In this document: piece after piece, positions 1-5,200 of the stretch
Layout of the letters: every line of letters starts with the position of its first letter
Numbering within the stretch: the stretch's first letter is position 1
Assembly (NCBI GenBank): GCA_011046015.1
Contig: DSBO01000116.1
Coordinates: 1-5,200 of the forward strand
From: Thioalkalivibrio sp.
Lineage (GTDB): Bacteria > Pseudomonadota > Gammaproteobacteria > SpSt-1174
Reading direction: 5' to 3'
DNA: 5,200 nt
Notes under the pieces: generated by a model
Seen by the model: the letters and a program-made list of their open reading frames with translations, nothing else
Told to the model about the DNA's origin: nothing
The model's database searches: none
Program-made: the position numbers and the translations under genes

Positions 1-404
1 ACCGTATCCTGTTCCATCAGCCCTTGCCGCAGCGGCTGATGCCGACCCTGTTCATCCTCATCGCGCCGCCGGCCGTAGGTTTTATTGCCTACGTGGGGCT
101 TACCGGCGACGTGGACCCCTTTGCGCGCGTGCTGCTGGGTATCGCGCTGTTCCTTACCCTGTTGTTGTTGGTGCAGGTGCCGCGCTTTGCGCGCCTGCGT
201 TTTTTCCTCTCCTGGTGGGCGTATTCGTTCCCGCTGGCCGCCGTGACCACCGCGAGTTTCGTCATGGCGCGGGTGGGTGGCAACGCGATGTACGCCTGGC
301 TGGGCGAGGGCCTGCTGGTTCTCACCACCGCCGTGATCGCGCTGTTGCTCGTGATGACCGTGGTGGAGATCCGTGTGCAGGGGATTTGTCGGCCCGAGGA
401 GTAA
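1..404 (+). CDS. TehA/SLAC1-family (TDT) anion transporter, C-terminal part
   Basis: This is the 3' end of a gene that begins before the window. The frame is open from base 3 and ends at TAA 402-404, giving 133 residues. A TTG at 24 and ATG at 39 are in frame, but the coding sense continues upstream of both (RILFHQPLPQRL), so neither is the start. The visible part has about four hydrophobic helices. It carries the family signatures PTLFILIAPPAVGF near its start and WWAYSFPLAA in the middle, both typical of the C-terminal half of TehA/SLAC1 proteins. Full-length members have about 320-330 residues and ten helices and act in the inner membrane. Known relatives are the tellurite-resistance protein TehA, the plant anion channel SLAC1 and the fungal sulfite exporter Ssu1, so the substrate cannot be read from sequence. 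The sulfide-oxidation genes downstream make a sulfur oxyanion such as sulfite possible, but this is inference only. The gap to the next gene is 87 bp, so co-transcription is plausible but unproven. Confidence 0.85.
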   Translation, partial: RILFHQPLPQRLMPTLFILIAPPAVGFIAYVGLTGDVDPFARVLLGIALFLTLLLLVQVPRFARLRFFLSWWAYSFPLAAVTTASFVMARVGGNAMYAWLGEGLLVLTTAVIALLLVMTVVEIRVQGICRPEE

Positions 405-430
405 ATCGGGTCGCCACGTGTGGCGGGCGC

Positions 431-450
431 CCTGGCTGGCATCAGCCGGG
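431..450 (+). other. Possible RNA hairpin between transporter and oxidase genes
   Basis: CCTGGCT (431-437) can pair with AGCCGGG (444-450) around a six-base loop, a 7-bp stem with one G-T wobble. It lies in the 87-bp gap (405-491) after the transporter stop. No T-run follows (the next bases are CCGCGGCC), so it is not a canonical intrinsic terminator. It could attenuate transcription, stabilise a processed mRNA, or be chance in GC-rich DNA. I see no convincing -35/-10 promoter in the same gap. Confidence 0.25.
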
Positions 451-477
451 CCGCGGCCGCCGATGTTCAATACGTAG

Positions 478-484
478 AAGGGAG
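478..484 (+). promoter_or_regulatory. Ribosome binding site deciding the start of the CydA-like gene
   Basis: AAGGGAG ends 7 bases before ATG 492. The same frame is open back to a GTG at 420, which would add 24 residues. That extension is alanine/glycine-rich and unlike the start of CydA-type proteins, and no comparable Shine-Dalgarno sequence precedes 420. ATG 492 is therefore preferred. Confidence 0.75.
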
Positions 485-491
485 AATTCCG

Positions 492-1898
492 ATGGATTTC
501 ATCGGCCTGTATCCGACCTGGTATGAGCCCGGTATCGGCAGTGGCTGGGTGGTGGCGATCATCGCCACCGTCCATGTGCTCTTCTCGCACACCGCGGTGG
601 GTGCGGCGATCCTGTTCGCCTATCTTTCCACCAAGGCCTACCGTGAAGACCGGCCCGAGCTGCTCGATTACATCAAGAAGTACGGCCTGTTTCTGCTGAT
701 CTTTTCCTACGTGGTCGGTTCCATCACCGGGGTCGGCATCTGGTACTCCACCACCGTGGCGAGTCCGCGCGGGATCTCTGCCCTGATCCATACCTTCGTG
801 TGGAAATGGGCGACCGAATGGGTGTTCTTCGTCATCGAGGTGGTCGGTGTGTACATGGTTGTCTACCTCGTCGGCAAGGTGGACAAGCGCACGCACATGA
901 CCATCGCCTGGGTCTTCGGCCTGGCCTCCTACGCCACCATGCTGATCATCATCGGGATCCTCTCCTTTATGCTGTGGCCGGGAAAGGAGGTGTGGTTTGT
1001 CGAGGGCGGTTACCTGAATGGCTTCTACGGCTCCAATACCTTCGCACAGCTGGCCATGCGTACGGCCTTCATGCTCACCATGACGGCGGTCGTCGGCGGC
1101 ATCGTGGCTGCGCGCATCAAGGACCCCGCCTTCAAGAAAGAGATGTCGCGCAAGCTGGGCTGGCTGGGCATTGTGTCCACCATCGTGGGCGCGGCGCTCT
1201 TCCAGTGGTATCTGCATACCCTGCCCGAGTACGCGCACCTGGTAATGCAGAACCGCCTGCCCGACTATTTCGGGCCGAGTCTCATGGCGATTCTCGGTGG
1301 CATCCTGGTGTATTTCATCGCCACCATGCTTCAGCCGCGCCTGCTCGTGACCTGGGGCGCGGCGACGATGGTCGTCGCCCTGCTGGTGTTCGGCCTGTGG
1401 CCGGAAGAGGTGGCGCGCGAATCGATTCGCAAGCCCTGGGTCGCCGGCCAGTACGTTTACTCCAACCAGGTCATCGGGCGTGACGTGCCGGGCCTGGGCA
1501 TCGAGTCCGAGATGCCGCGGCTCGAGGCGCACGGCCTGTTGCCGTTGCACCCGTTCCTGCCCGAGGAGCTGCGCGAGGTCACGCCCGAGAACGTTGCGCG
1601 TGCCGGGGAGGCCGTGGCGATCACGATGTGCACCAACTGCCACAGCCTGAGCGATACGGGCATCCGCCCCATCCGTCGCTACATCGGCGACAGCAGCGAT
1701 ATCGTCGCCATCAAGCGGTACATGAAGGGATCACTCGGTACGGGCAACACGATGTACATGCCGGCGATGCCCCTCAAGGATCTCGAGTTCGAGGCGCTGG
1801 CCGTGTACCTCGCCAGTCTCAATGATCCGAGTGTCGTCGCCCGTTACCAGGCCGAGCGCGCGCCGCTCGCGAAGGTCCAGACCACGGAGGACAAGTGA
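492..1898 (+). CDS. CydA-like (cytochrome bd superfamily) subunit I with C-terminal heme c domain
   Basis: A 468-residue inner-membrane protein. The first four helices (about 18-46, 64-89, 97-128, 134-162) resemble the heme-binding core of cytochrome bd subunit CydA. H28 followed nine residues later by G37 matches the pattern at E. coli His19. A GxxTG motif (76-80), acidic residues E109 and E116 in helix 3, and HM at 135-136 match the Glu99/Glu107 and QHM regions. The spacing of the two Glu is one residue shorter than in E. coli, so the pairing is approximate. About four more helices follow (183-207, 222-243, 262-280, 283-304). The K/R-rich loops after helices 1, 3 and 5 place both termini in the periplasm. 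The tail (305-468) holds one heme c site, C380-x2-C383-H384, with M423 or M426 (MYMPAMP) as likely axial ligand. The helix 6-7 loop is only about 18 residues, so there is no quinol-binding Q-loop. This fits the non-quinol families of the bd superfamily (called OR-C, as I recall). Predicted role: cytochrome c-fed O2 reduction. Substrate and heme types are unproven. Confidence 0.82.
   Translation: MDFIGLYPTWYEPGIGSGWVVAIIATVHVLFSHTAVGAAILFAYLSTKAYREDRPELLDYIKKYGLFLLIFSYVVGSITGVGIWYSTTVASPRGISALIHTFVWKWATEWVFFVIEVVGVYMVVYLVGKVDKRTHMTIAWVFGLASYATMLIIIGILSFMLWPGKEVWFVEGGYLNGFYGSNTFAQLAMRTAFMLTMTAVVGGIVAARIKDPAFKKEMSRKLGWLGIVSTIVGAALFQWYLHTLPEYAHLVMQNRLPDYFGPSLMAILGGILVYFIATMLQPRLLVTWGAATMVVALLVFGLWPEEVARESIRKPWVAGQYVYSNQVIGRDVPGLGIESEMPRLEAHGLLPLHPFLPEELREVTPENVARAGEAVAITMCTNCHSLSDTGIRPIRRYIGDSSDIVAIKRYMKGSLGTGNTMYMPAMPLKDLEFEALAVYLASLNDPSVVARYQAERAPLAKVQTTEDK
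1886..1890 (+). promoter_or_regulatory. Ribosome binding site for subunit II, with TGATG overlap
   Basis: GGAGG lies inside the last codons of subunit I, 7 bases before ATG 1898. The stop TGA (1896-1898) shares its A with this ATG. An in-frame GTG at 1895 is possible but has shorter spacing and would add just one residue. The arrangement indicates translational coupling and a matched supply of the two membrane subunits. Confidence 0.8.
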
Positions 1899-3118
1899 TG
1901 GATGCCAACATGCTCTACGCCCTGCGTGACCCCGCCGGGCTCCCATTCTACCCGGTGGTGTTCATGCTCCTGAGCGTGCTCACCTTCGCCCTGCACATCT
2001 TCGCCGTGCAGGTGATGCTCGGTGCCTCGTCGCTGGTCATTTCCGGCGCCTTCCGTGCCGACCCGCACTGGCGCCGACTGGCGTCGGCAATGACCGACGT
2101 GGCGAAGATCGCCGTGTCCGTGGCCATCGTCATCGGCGTCGCACCGCTGCTATTCGTCCAGGTCATCTACGACCCGTTCTGGTACACGTCCAGCGTGCTG
2201 TCGGCGCGGTGGGTGATCGGCTTCATCGTCATCATGATCGCGGCCTACCTGCTGCTGTACGTGTACTACTTCAGCAACTACCGCGCCGATACGTCCCGTA
2301 CGCCGCGTTCACGCTGGGCAATGCTGGTGTCCCTGGCGCTGTTCCTGGTGGCGGGGTTCCTGATTCACGTGTTCACCAGCCAGATGCTGCATCCGGATCA
2401 ATGGATGCAGTGGTATGCCCCGGGTGGTGACCTGGATACCAGCGGTGCAAGCCTGCATGCCTATAACCCCTGGCGCTTCGGCTTCTTCATCCTGATGGCC
2501 GTGCCGGCGGTCGGCGCCTGGCTGCTGGCCTACGCGCGCTACCTGAGCGGCCGTGCCGACGCCGATCTGGGCTACCTCGCCTTCGTCAACCGGCTGGGCG
2601 CGCGCCTGTTGCAGGTCGGCGTGCCGCTCGTGCTGCTGCTGGGTGGTCTGTGGATGGCCACGCTGCCGGAGAGTGCCGCGGGCTTTGGTACCTCAATCTG
2701 GGTGTGGGTCGCCCTGGCCGCACTGGTAGCGGGCGGTATCGCCGCTCACCTGGCCCGCGGGGATGGTGAACGCGGCAGTTACCTGCCCCTGCTCGTGCTG
2801 CTGGTGGTCGGTATCGTCATCGCTGCCGCGCGCGAGGCGCTGCGCTACGTGATCCTGTACGGCGCTCACGCCTACGATTTCATGGATTACAAGGTCAACA
2901 TGGACTGGTACAGCACCGCGCTGTTCTTCGGCACCTTCGCGATAATCGGCGGCTCCGTACTCGCTTACCTGCTCACGGTCGCCTGGCAGGCCGGGCGCAC
3001 CGTCGGCGTGTACACGCCGAGTCCCGCCGTACATCGCATGGGGGTCGTGAGCATCGCGCTGATTGCGCTGTGGATCGTTCAGTACTTTGTGGTCGGTTTC
3101 GTCGTGTGGGCACGCTGA
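1898..3118 (+). CDS. Membrane subunit II of the bd-like complex, probable CydA paralogue without heme c
   Basis: A 406-residue polytopic protein with about ten helices (roughly 20-51, 69-95, 103-125, 139-163, 192-216, 235-256, 265-285, 293-310, 337-362, 380-403). Arg-rich loops after helices 1, 3, 5, 7 and 9 predict both termini in the periplasm. It contains no cysteine and hence no covalent heme. Two features tie it to subunit I. Helix 1 has H33 followed nine residues later by G42, the same spacing as H28/G37. Directly after helix 8 both proteins carry AREx[I/L]R (311-316 here, 308-313 in subunit I). The helix-3 glutamates of CydA have no visible counterpart, so it is probably a structural or partly degenerate paralogue, much as CydB or archaeal CydA' partners CydA. 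The segment GVAPLLFVQV (80-89) recalls hypothetical membrane proteins that accompany heme-c CydA-like genes, from memory. The gene starts inside the stop of subunit I. Assignment as partner subunit is strong from context; homology to CydA itself is moderate. Confidence 0.75.
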   Translation: MDANMLYALRDPAGLPFYPVVFMLLSVLTFALHIFAVQVMLGASSLVISGAFRADPHWRRLASAMTDVAKIAVSVAIVIGVAPLLFVQVIYDPFWYTSSVLSARWVIGFIVIMIAAYLLLYVYYFSNYRADTSRTPRSRWAMLVSLALFLVAGFLIHVFTSQMLHPDQWMQWYAPGGDLDTSGASLHAYNPWRFGFFILMAVPAVGAWLLAYARYLSGRADADLGYLAFVNRLGARLLQVGVPLVLLLGGLWMATLPESAAGFGTSIWVWVALAALVAGGIAAHLARGDGERGSYLPLLVLLVVGIVIAAAREALRYVILYGAHAYDFMDYKVNMDWYSTALFFGTFAIIGGSVLAYLLTVAWQAGRTVGVYTPSPAVHRMGVVSIALIALWIVQYFVVGFVVWAR

Positions 3119-3157
3119 GCGGCCAGCCCATACCGCAACCGAATTGAGGAGATCGAC

Positions 3158-3496
3158 ATGACATCAAGACAGTACCTGGGACTTTCGCTGGTCCTGGCGG
3201 CCCTGGCCCTGCAGCCGGCCGCGGCCCGCGACATCGCCAGCGGGGAACTGCTCGGCCAGAACTGCGCGGCCTGCCACGGTACCGACGGGCGCGAGTTCAA
3301 CGAGGCCATGCCACCGCTCGCCGGCATGGAAACCGAACAGTTCATTCGCGCCATGAAGGACTTTCGCGAGGGACGGCGCGAGGGCGTGGTGATGGACCGC
3401 ATCGCCCGCGCCTACAGTGATGCCGAGATCGAGGCCATGGCCGCATGGTTTGCCTCGCGCCCTGCCACGCAATACGGGAGTGAAGAGCATGAGTAA
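3158..3496 (+). CDS. fccA: Small monoheme cytochrome c, probable cytochrome subunit of flavocytochrome c sulfide dehydrogenase
   Basis: A 112-residue secreted class I cytochrome c. A Sec signal peptide with a hydrophobic core (about 6-18) likely ends at AAA (21-23), leaving about 89 mature residues. Heme is attached at C36-x2-C39-H40 (NCAACHGTDG), and M79 in VVMDRIARAYSD is the likely sixth ligand. The MDRIARAYS and MAAWFAS segments resemble the first heme domain of Allochromatium FccA (MGRIAKGYS, MAGYF, recalled from memory). Purple sulfur bacterial FccA is usually diheme; monoheme versions are known in other sulfur oxidisers. A strong GAGGAG site (3146-3151) sits 6 bases before ATG 3158. 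The 39-bp gap after subunit II shows no terminator or promoter. The end of this gene overlaps fccB by 8 nt, supporting an FccA-FccB pair. It would take electrons from FAD in FccB and pass them on in the periplasm, plausibly to the heme c tail of the CydA-like protein. Confidence 0.85.
   Translation: MTSRQYLGLSLVLAALALQPAAARDIASGELLGQNCAACHGTDGREFNEAMPPLAGMETEQFIRAMKDFREGRREGVVMDRIARAYSDAEIEAMAAWFASRPATQYGSEEHE
3476..3480 (+). promoter_or_regulatory. Ribosome binding site deciding the fccB start
   Basis: GGGAG lies within the end of the preceding cytochrome gene, 8 bases before ATG 3489. An in-frame ATG at 3417 would add 24 residues and place the twin-arginine motif far from the N-terminus; starting at 3489 puts it at residues 5-11, as expected for a Tat signal. 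The start and the upstream stop overlap as ATGAGTAA (3489-3496). Confidence 0.8.
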
Positions 3497-4793
3497 CGTT
3501 TCACGCCGCGCCTTCATCAAGGCCTTCGGCCTCGCGGCCGTGGCCGGTACTGGCCTGTTCGGCGCCTCCGCGCAGGCCCAGCGCCGTGCCGCCGCCCACG
3601 TGGTCATCCTCGGCGGCGGGATCGGTGGTTCCACGGCCGCCAAGTACACCCGCATCATGAACCCGGATGTGCGGATCACCCTGATTGAACAGAATGCCGC
3701 CTACATCACCTGCCCGCGCAGCAACGAGGTGATTACGGGGCACTTCACGCTGGACGACCTCACCTTCGACTACGAGACGATCAAGAGCCGTTTCGACGTC
3801 GATGTGATCATCGATCGCGTCGTGGGTGTGGATCCCGACCGTCGCGAGGTGCGTACACAGGGGGGCGAGCGCGTCAGCTACGATCGCCTGGTGGTCTCGC
3901 CTGGCATCGACTTCCGGTACGAGGAGATCGAGGGGTATACCGCCGAGGTGGCCGAGACCCGCATGCCACATGCCTGGAAGGCCGGGCCGCAGACCCTGCT
4001 GCTCAAGCGCCAGCTCGAGGCGTTACCACAGGGCGGCACGGTGCTCATTGCCCCGCCACAGAACCCGTTCCGCTGCCCGCCCGGACCCTACGAGCGCTCG
4101 TCGCTGATCACCGAGTGGCTGGCGCAGCATAACCCCCGGGCGAAGGTGCTGATCCTCGACCCCAAGGATCGCTTCACCAAGGATGTGCCCTTCAAGAAAG
4201 GCTGGGAGCGGCTCTACGGTTACGGCACCGAACACAGCCGCATCGAGTGGATATCGGGGTCGCAGGGTGGACGCGTCCTTTCCGTCGATCCGGAGCGGAT
4301 GACCGTGGAGGCCGAAAACGGCATGCATCGGGCCGACCTGGTCAACATCATCCCGCCGCAGAAGGCGGGGAAACTGGCCTTCGACATCGGACTCGTCGAC
4401 CAGACCGGCTGGTGCCCGGTGGATCGCGCCACCTTCAAGTCGACACAGCTAGACGACATCCACGTCATCGGCGATTCGGCCGTTTGCGATGCCATGCCCA
4501 AGTCCGGCTATTCGGCCAACAGCCATGCCAAGCTCGTGGCCCATGTGATCCGCGCCGAGCTGAGCGGCTTCGACCCGGTGGTACCCACCTGGGCGAACAC
4601 CTGCTACAGCCTGGTGGGGTCGGATTATGGTGTGTCTATCTCGGATGTATTCGAGCTGCGCGATGGCCTGATCCAGAAGGTGCCGGACAGCGGCGCGGTG
4701 TCGCCGGTCACCGACAACCCGGCGCAGCCGCTGCTCGAGTCCGTGTACCTCAAGAACTGGCACCGCACCTTCGTCAAAGACGTCTTCAGCTGA
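3489..4793 (+). CDS. fccB: Sulfide dehydrogenase (flavocytochrome c) flavoprotein chain
   Basis: A 434-residue periplasmic flavoprotein that oxidises sulfide to sulfur/polysulfide and hands electrons to the heme of FccA. The N-terminus has a twin-arginine signal, SRRAFIK (5-11), a hydrophobic stretch and a likely cleavage after AQA (28-30). The mature length of about 404 is normal for FccB. The FAD-binding dinucleotide fold starts at ILGGGIGG (40-47). C75 in TCPRSNEV is at the position of the cysteine that links FAD covalently (Cys42 of mature Allochromatium FccB). C196 (FRCPPGPYER) and C372 (NTCYS) match the redox-active pair Cys161/Cys337; after removing 30 signal residues all three fall within five positions of the reference numbers. 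HVIGDSAV (325-332) is the second FAD-binding motif, followed by PKSGYSANS (337-345). FccB is distinguished from membrane SQR by the Tat signal, the covalent-FAD cysteine and the adjoining cytochrome gene. All key residues are present, so I expect an active enzyme. Confidence 0.95.
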   Translation: MSNVSRRAFIKAFGLAAVAGTGLFGASAQAQRRAAAHVVILGGGIGGSTAAKYTRIMNPDVRITLIEQNAAYITCPRSNEVITGHFTLDDLTFDYETIKSRFDVDVIIDRVVGVDPDRREVRTQGGERVSYDRLVVSPGIDFRYEEIEGYTAEVAETRMPHAWKAGPQTLLLKRQLEALPQGGTVLIAPPQNPFRCPPGPYERSSLITEWLAQHNPRAKVLILDPKDRFTKDVPFKKGWERLYGYGTEHSRIEWISGSQGGRVLSVDPERMTVEAENGMHRADLVNIIPPQKAGKLAFDIGLVDQTGWCPVDRATFKSTQLDDIHVIGDSAVCDAMPKSGYSANSHAKLVAHVIRAELSGFDPVVPTWANTCYSLVGSDYGVSISDVFELRDGLIQKVPDSGAVSPVTDNPAQPLLESVYLKNWHRTFVKDVFS

Positions 4794-4804
4794 GAGGTCG
4801 AACC

Positions 4805-5200
4805 ATGTCCATGACCATCGTAAAACACGTCGCCTGCGTGGCGTTGCTCTGTCTGTCGCTCGCCGCCATCGCAAGCGATTCGCCCTTTGCAGTCCCCGAC
4901 ACCGATCCGTGGCAGCGCAGTGAGCTGCTCGGCCAGCTGGCAACCGTGGCTAAGGCAGATCCTCGTCGCGGCAAGGACCTGCACGAAAGTCTGATGTGTG
5001 CCTCCTGTCACGGCGCGAGCGGCGTCTCGCCCAGCCGCAACTATCCGCACCTCGCGGGCCAGCGCGCCGAGTATACCTACAAGCAGCTGCACGATTACCG
5101 CAGCGGCCGCCGTCACGAGGGCACGGGGCAGGCCCAGATCATGCACAAACTGGCGCAGCTGCTGGATGAGCAGGACATGCGCGATCTGGCCGCCTACTAC
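4805..5200 (+). CDS. Secreted c-type cytochrome, 3' end beyond the window
   Basis: The open frame from ATG 4805 runs to the last base without a stop (132 residues seen). GAGG (4794-4797) lies 7 bases upstream, and the gene starts 11 bp after the fccB stop, so it is in the same operon. A Sec signal peptide (hydrophobic 9-22, cleavage near residues 23-24) is followed by a 30-residue linker and a heme c domain. C65-x2-C68-H69 (MCASCHGASG) binds heme, and M113 in AQIMHKLAQ is the likely axial ligand. The YPHLAGQ (80-86), DYRSGRR (97-103) and DLAAYY (127-132) segments are typical of cytochrome c4/c553-type domains and also resemble the second heme domain of diheme FccA. A second heme domain may follow outside the window. 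Likely role: periplasmic electron carrier between FccAB and a terminal oxidase, or a second FccA-like subunit. The family is secure; the precise function is not. Confidence 0.85.
   Translation, partial: MSMTIVKHVACVALLCLSLAAIASDSPFAVPDTDPWQRSELLGQLATVAKADPRRGKDLHESLMCASCHGASGVSPSRNYPHLAGQRAEYTYKQLHDYRSGRRHEGTGQAQIMHKLAQLLDEQDMRDLAAYY

Noticed and set aside
413..424. GCCACGTGTGGC palindrome as an operator
   Set aside because: It is a perfect inverted repeat but only 12 bp, occurs directly after a stop codon, matches no regulator site I can name, and no promoter elements surround it.
420..491. GTG 420 as start of the CydA-like gene, adding an Ala-rich N-terminus that might pass for a signal sequence
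   Set aside because: No Shine-Dalgarno before 420, a good one before ATG 492, and ATG 492 gives the short pre-helix N-terminus normal for CydA-type proteins.
800..1483. 227-codon + strand frame inside the CydA-like gene
   Set aside because: It is rich in His, Arg and Gly without domain structure, as expected from an out-of-frame reading of a membrane protein gene.
3119..3157. Possible terminator or promoter between subunit II and the small cytochrome
   Set aside because: Only a 4-bp GCGG/CCGC pairing with a ten-base loop and no T-run; no recognisable -35/-10 pair. It is better read as an intra-operon spacer with a ribosome binding site.
3164..3971. Minus-strand open frames of 171 and 156 codons (3164-3679 and 3501-3971)
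   Set aside because: They lie opposite the small cytochrome gene and the start of fccB, show no motifs, and are explained by codon bias on the + strand.
3489..4793. Alternative reading as membrane sulfide:quinone oxidoreductase
   Set aside because: The Tat signal, the covalent-FAD cysteine (C75), the mature length and the overlapping cytochrome c gene all point to FccB.
4625..5146. 173-codon open frame on the minus strand
   Set aside because: It spans the 3' end of fccB and the following cytochrome, both well supported by motifs; the product matches no family I recognise and such frames are common opposite GC-rich genes.

Overview
This GC-rich, densely coding window is read entirely on the + strand. 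It looks like a respiratory locus from a sulfur-oxidising proteobacterium, most likely a gammaproteobacterium of the Thioalkalivibrio/Ectothiorhodospiraceae type. That placement rests on the flavocytochrome c sulfide dehydrogenase genes and base composition; the exact taxon is a guess.

Layout. (1) Positions 1-404 hold the 3' end of a TehA/SLAC1-family (TDT) anion transporter. (2) After an 87-bp gap with one possible hairpin, 492-1898 encodes a CydA-like membrane protein whose C-terminal tail carries a covalent heme c site (CxxCH). (3) Starting inside its stop codon (TGATG), 1898-3118 encodes a second, cofactor-poor membrane protein that itself looks like a distant CydA paralogue. (4) At 3158-3496 lies a small periplasmic monoheme cytochrome c resembling the first heme domain of FccA. 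(5) Overlapping it by 8 nt, 3489-4793 encodes FccB, the FAD subunit of flavocytochrome c sulfide dehydrogenase, with a Tat signal and all three diagnostic cysteines. (6) From 4805 to the window end runs a second secreted c-type cytochrome, cut by the window edge.

Reading 492-5200 together: gene spacing, strong Shine-Dalgarno sites and two translational overlaps argue for one operon. The straightforward model is that FccB oxidises sulfide in the periplasm, passes electrons to one or both small cytochromes, and these reduce the heme c tail of the CydA-like protein, which delivers electrons to O2 (or another acceptor) in the membrane. This would be a quinone-independent bd-superfamily terminal oxidase fed by cytochrome c and dedicated to sulfide. 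The individual families are known. The coupling of FccAB to a heme-c-fused, paralogue-paired bd-like complex is the most interesting feature here and is an inference from gene order.

There are no RNA genes, mobile elements, CRISPR arrays or convincing terminators, and no non-coding stretch exceeds 100 bp.
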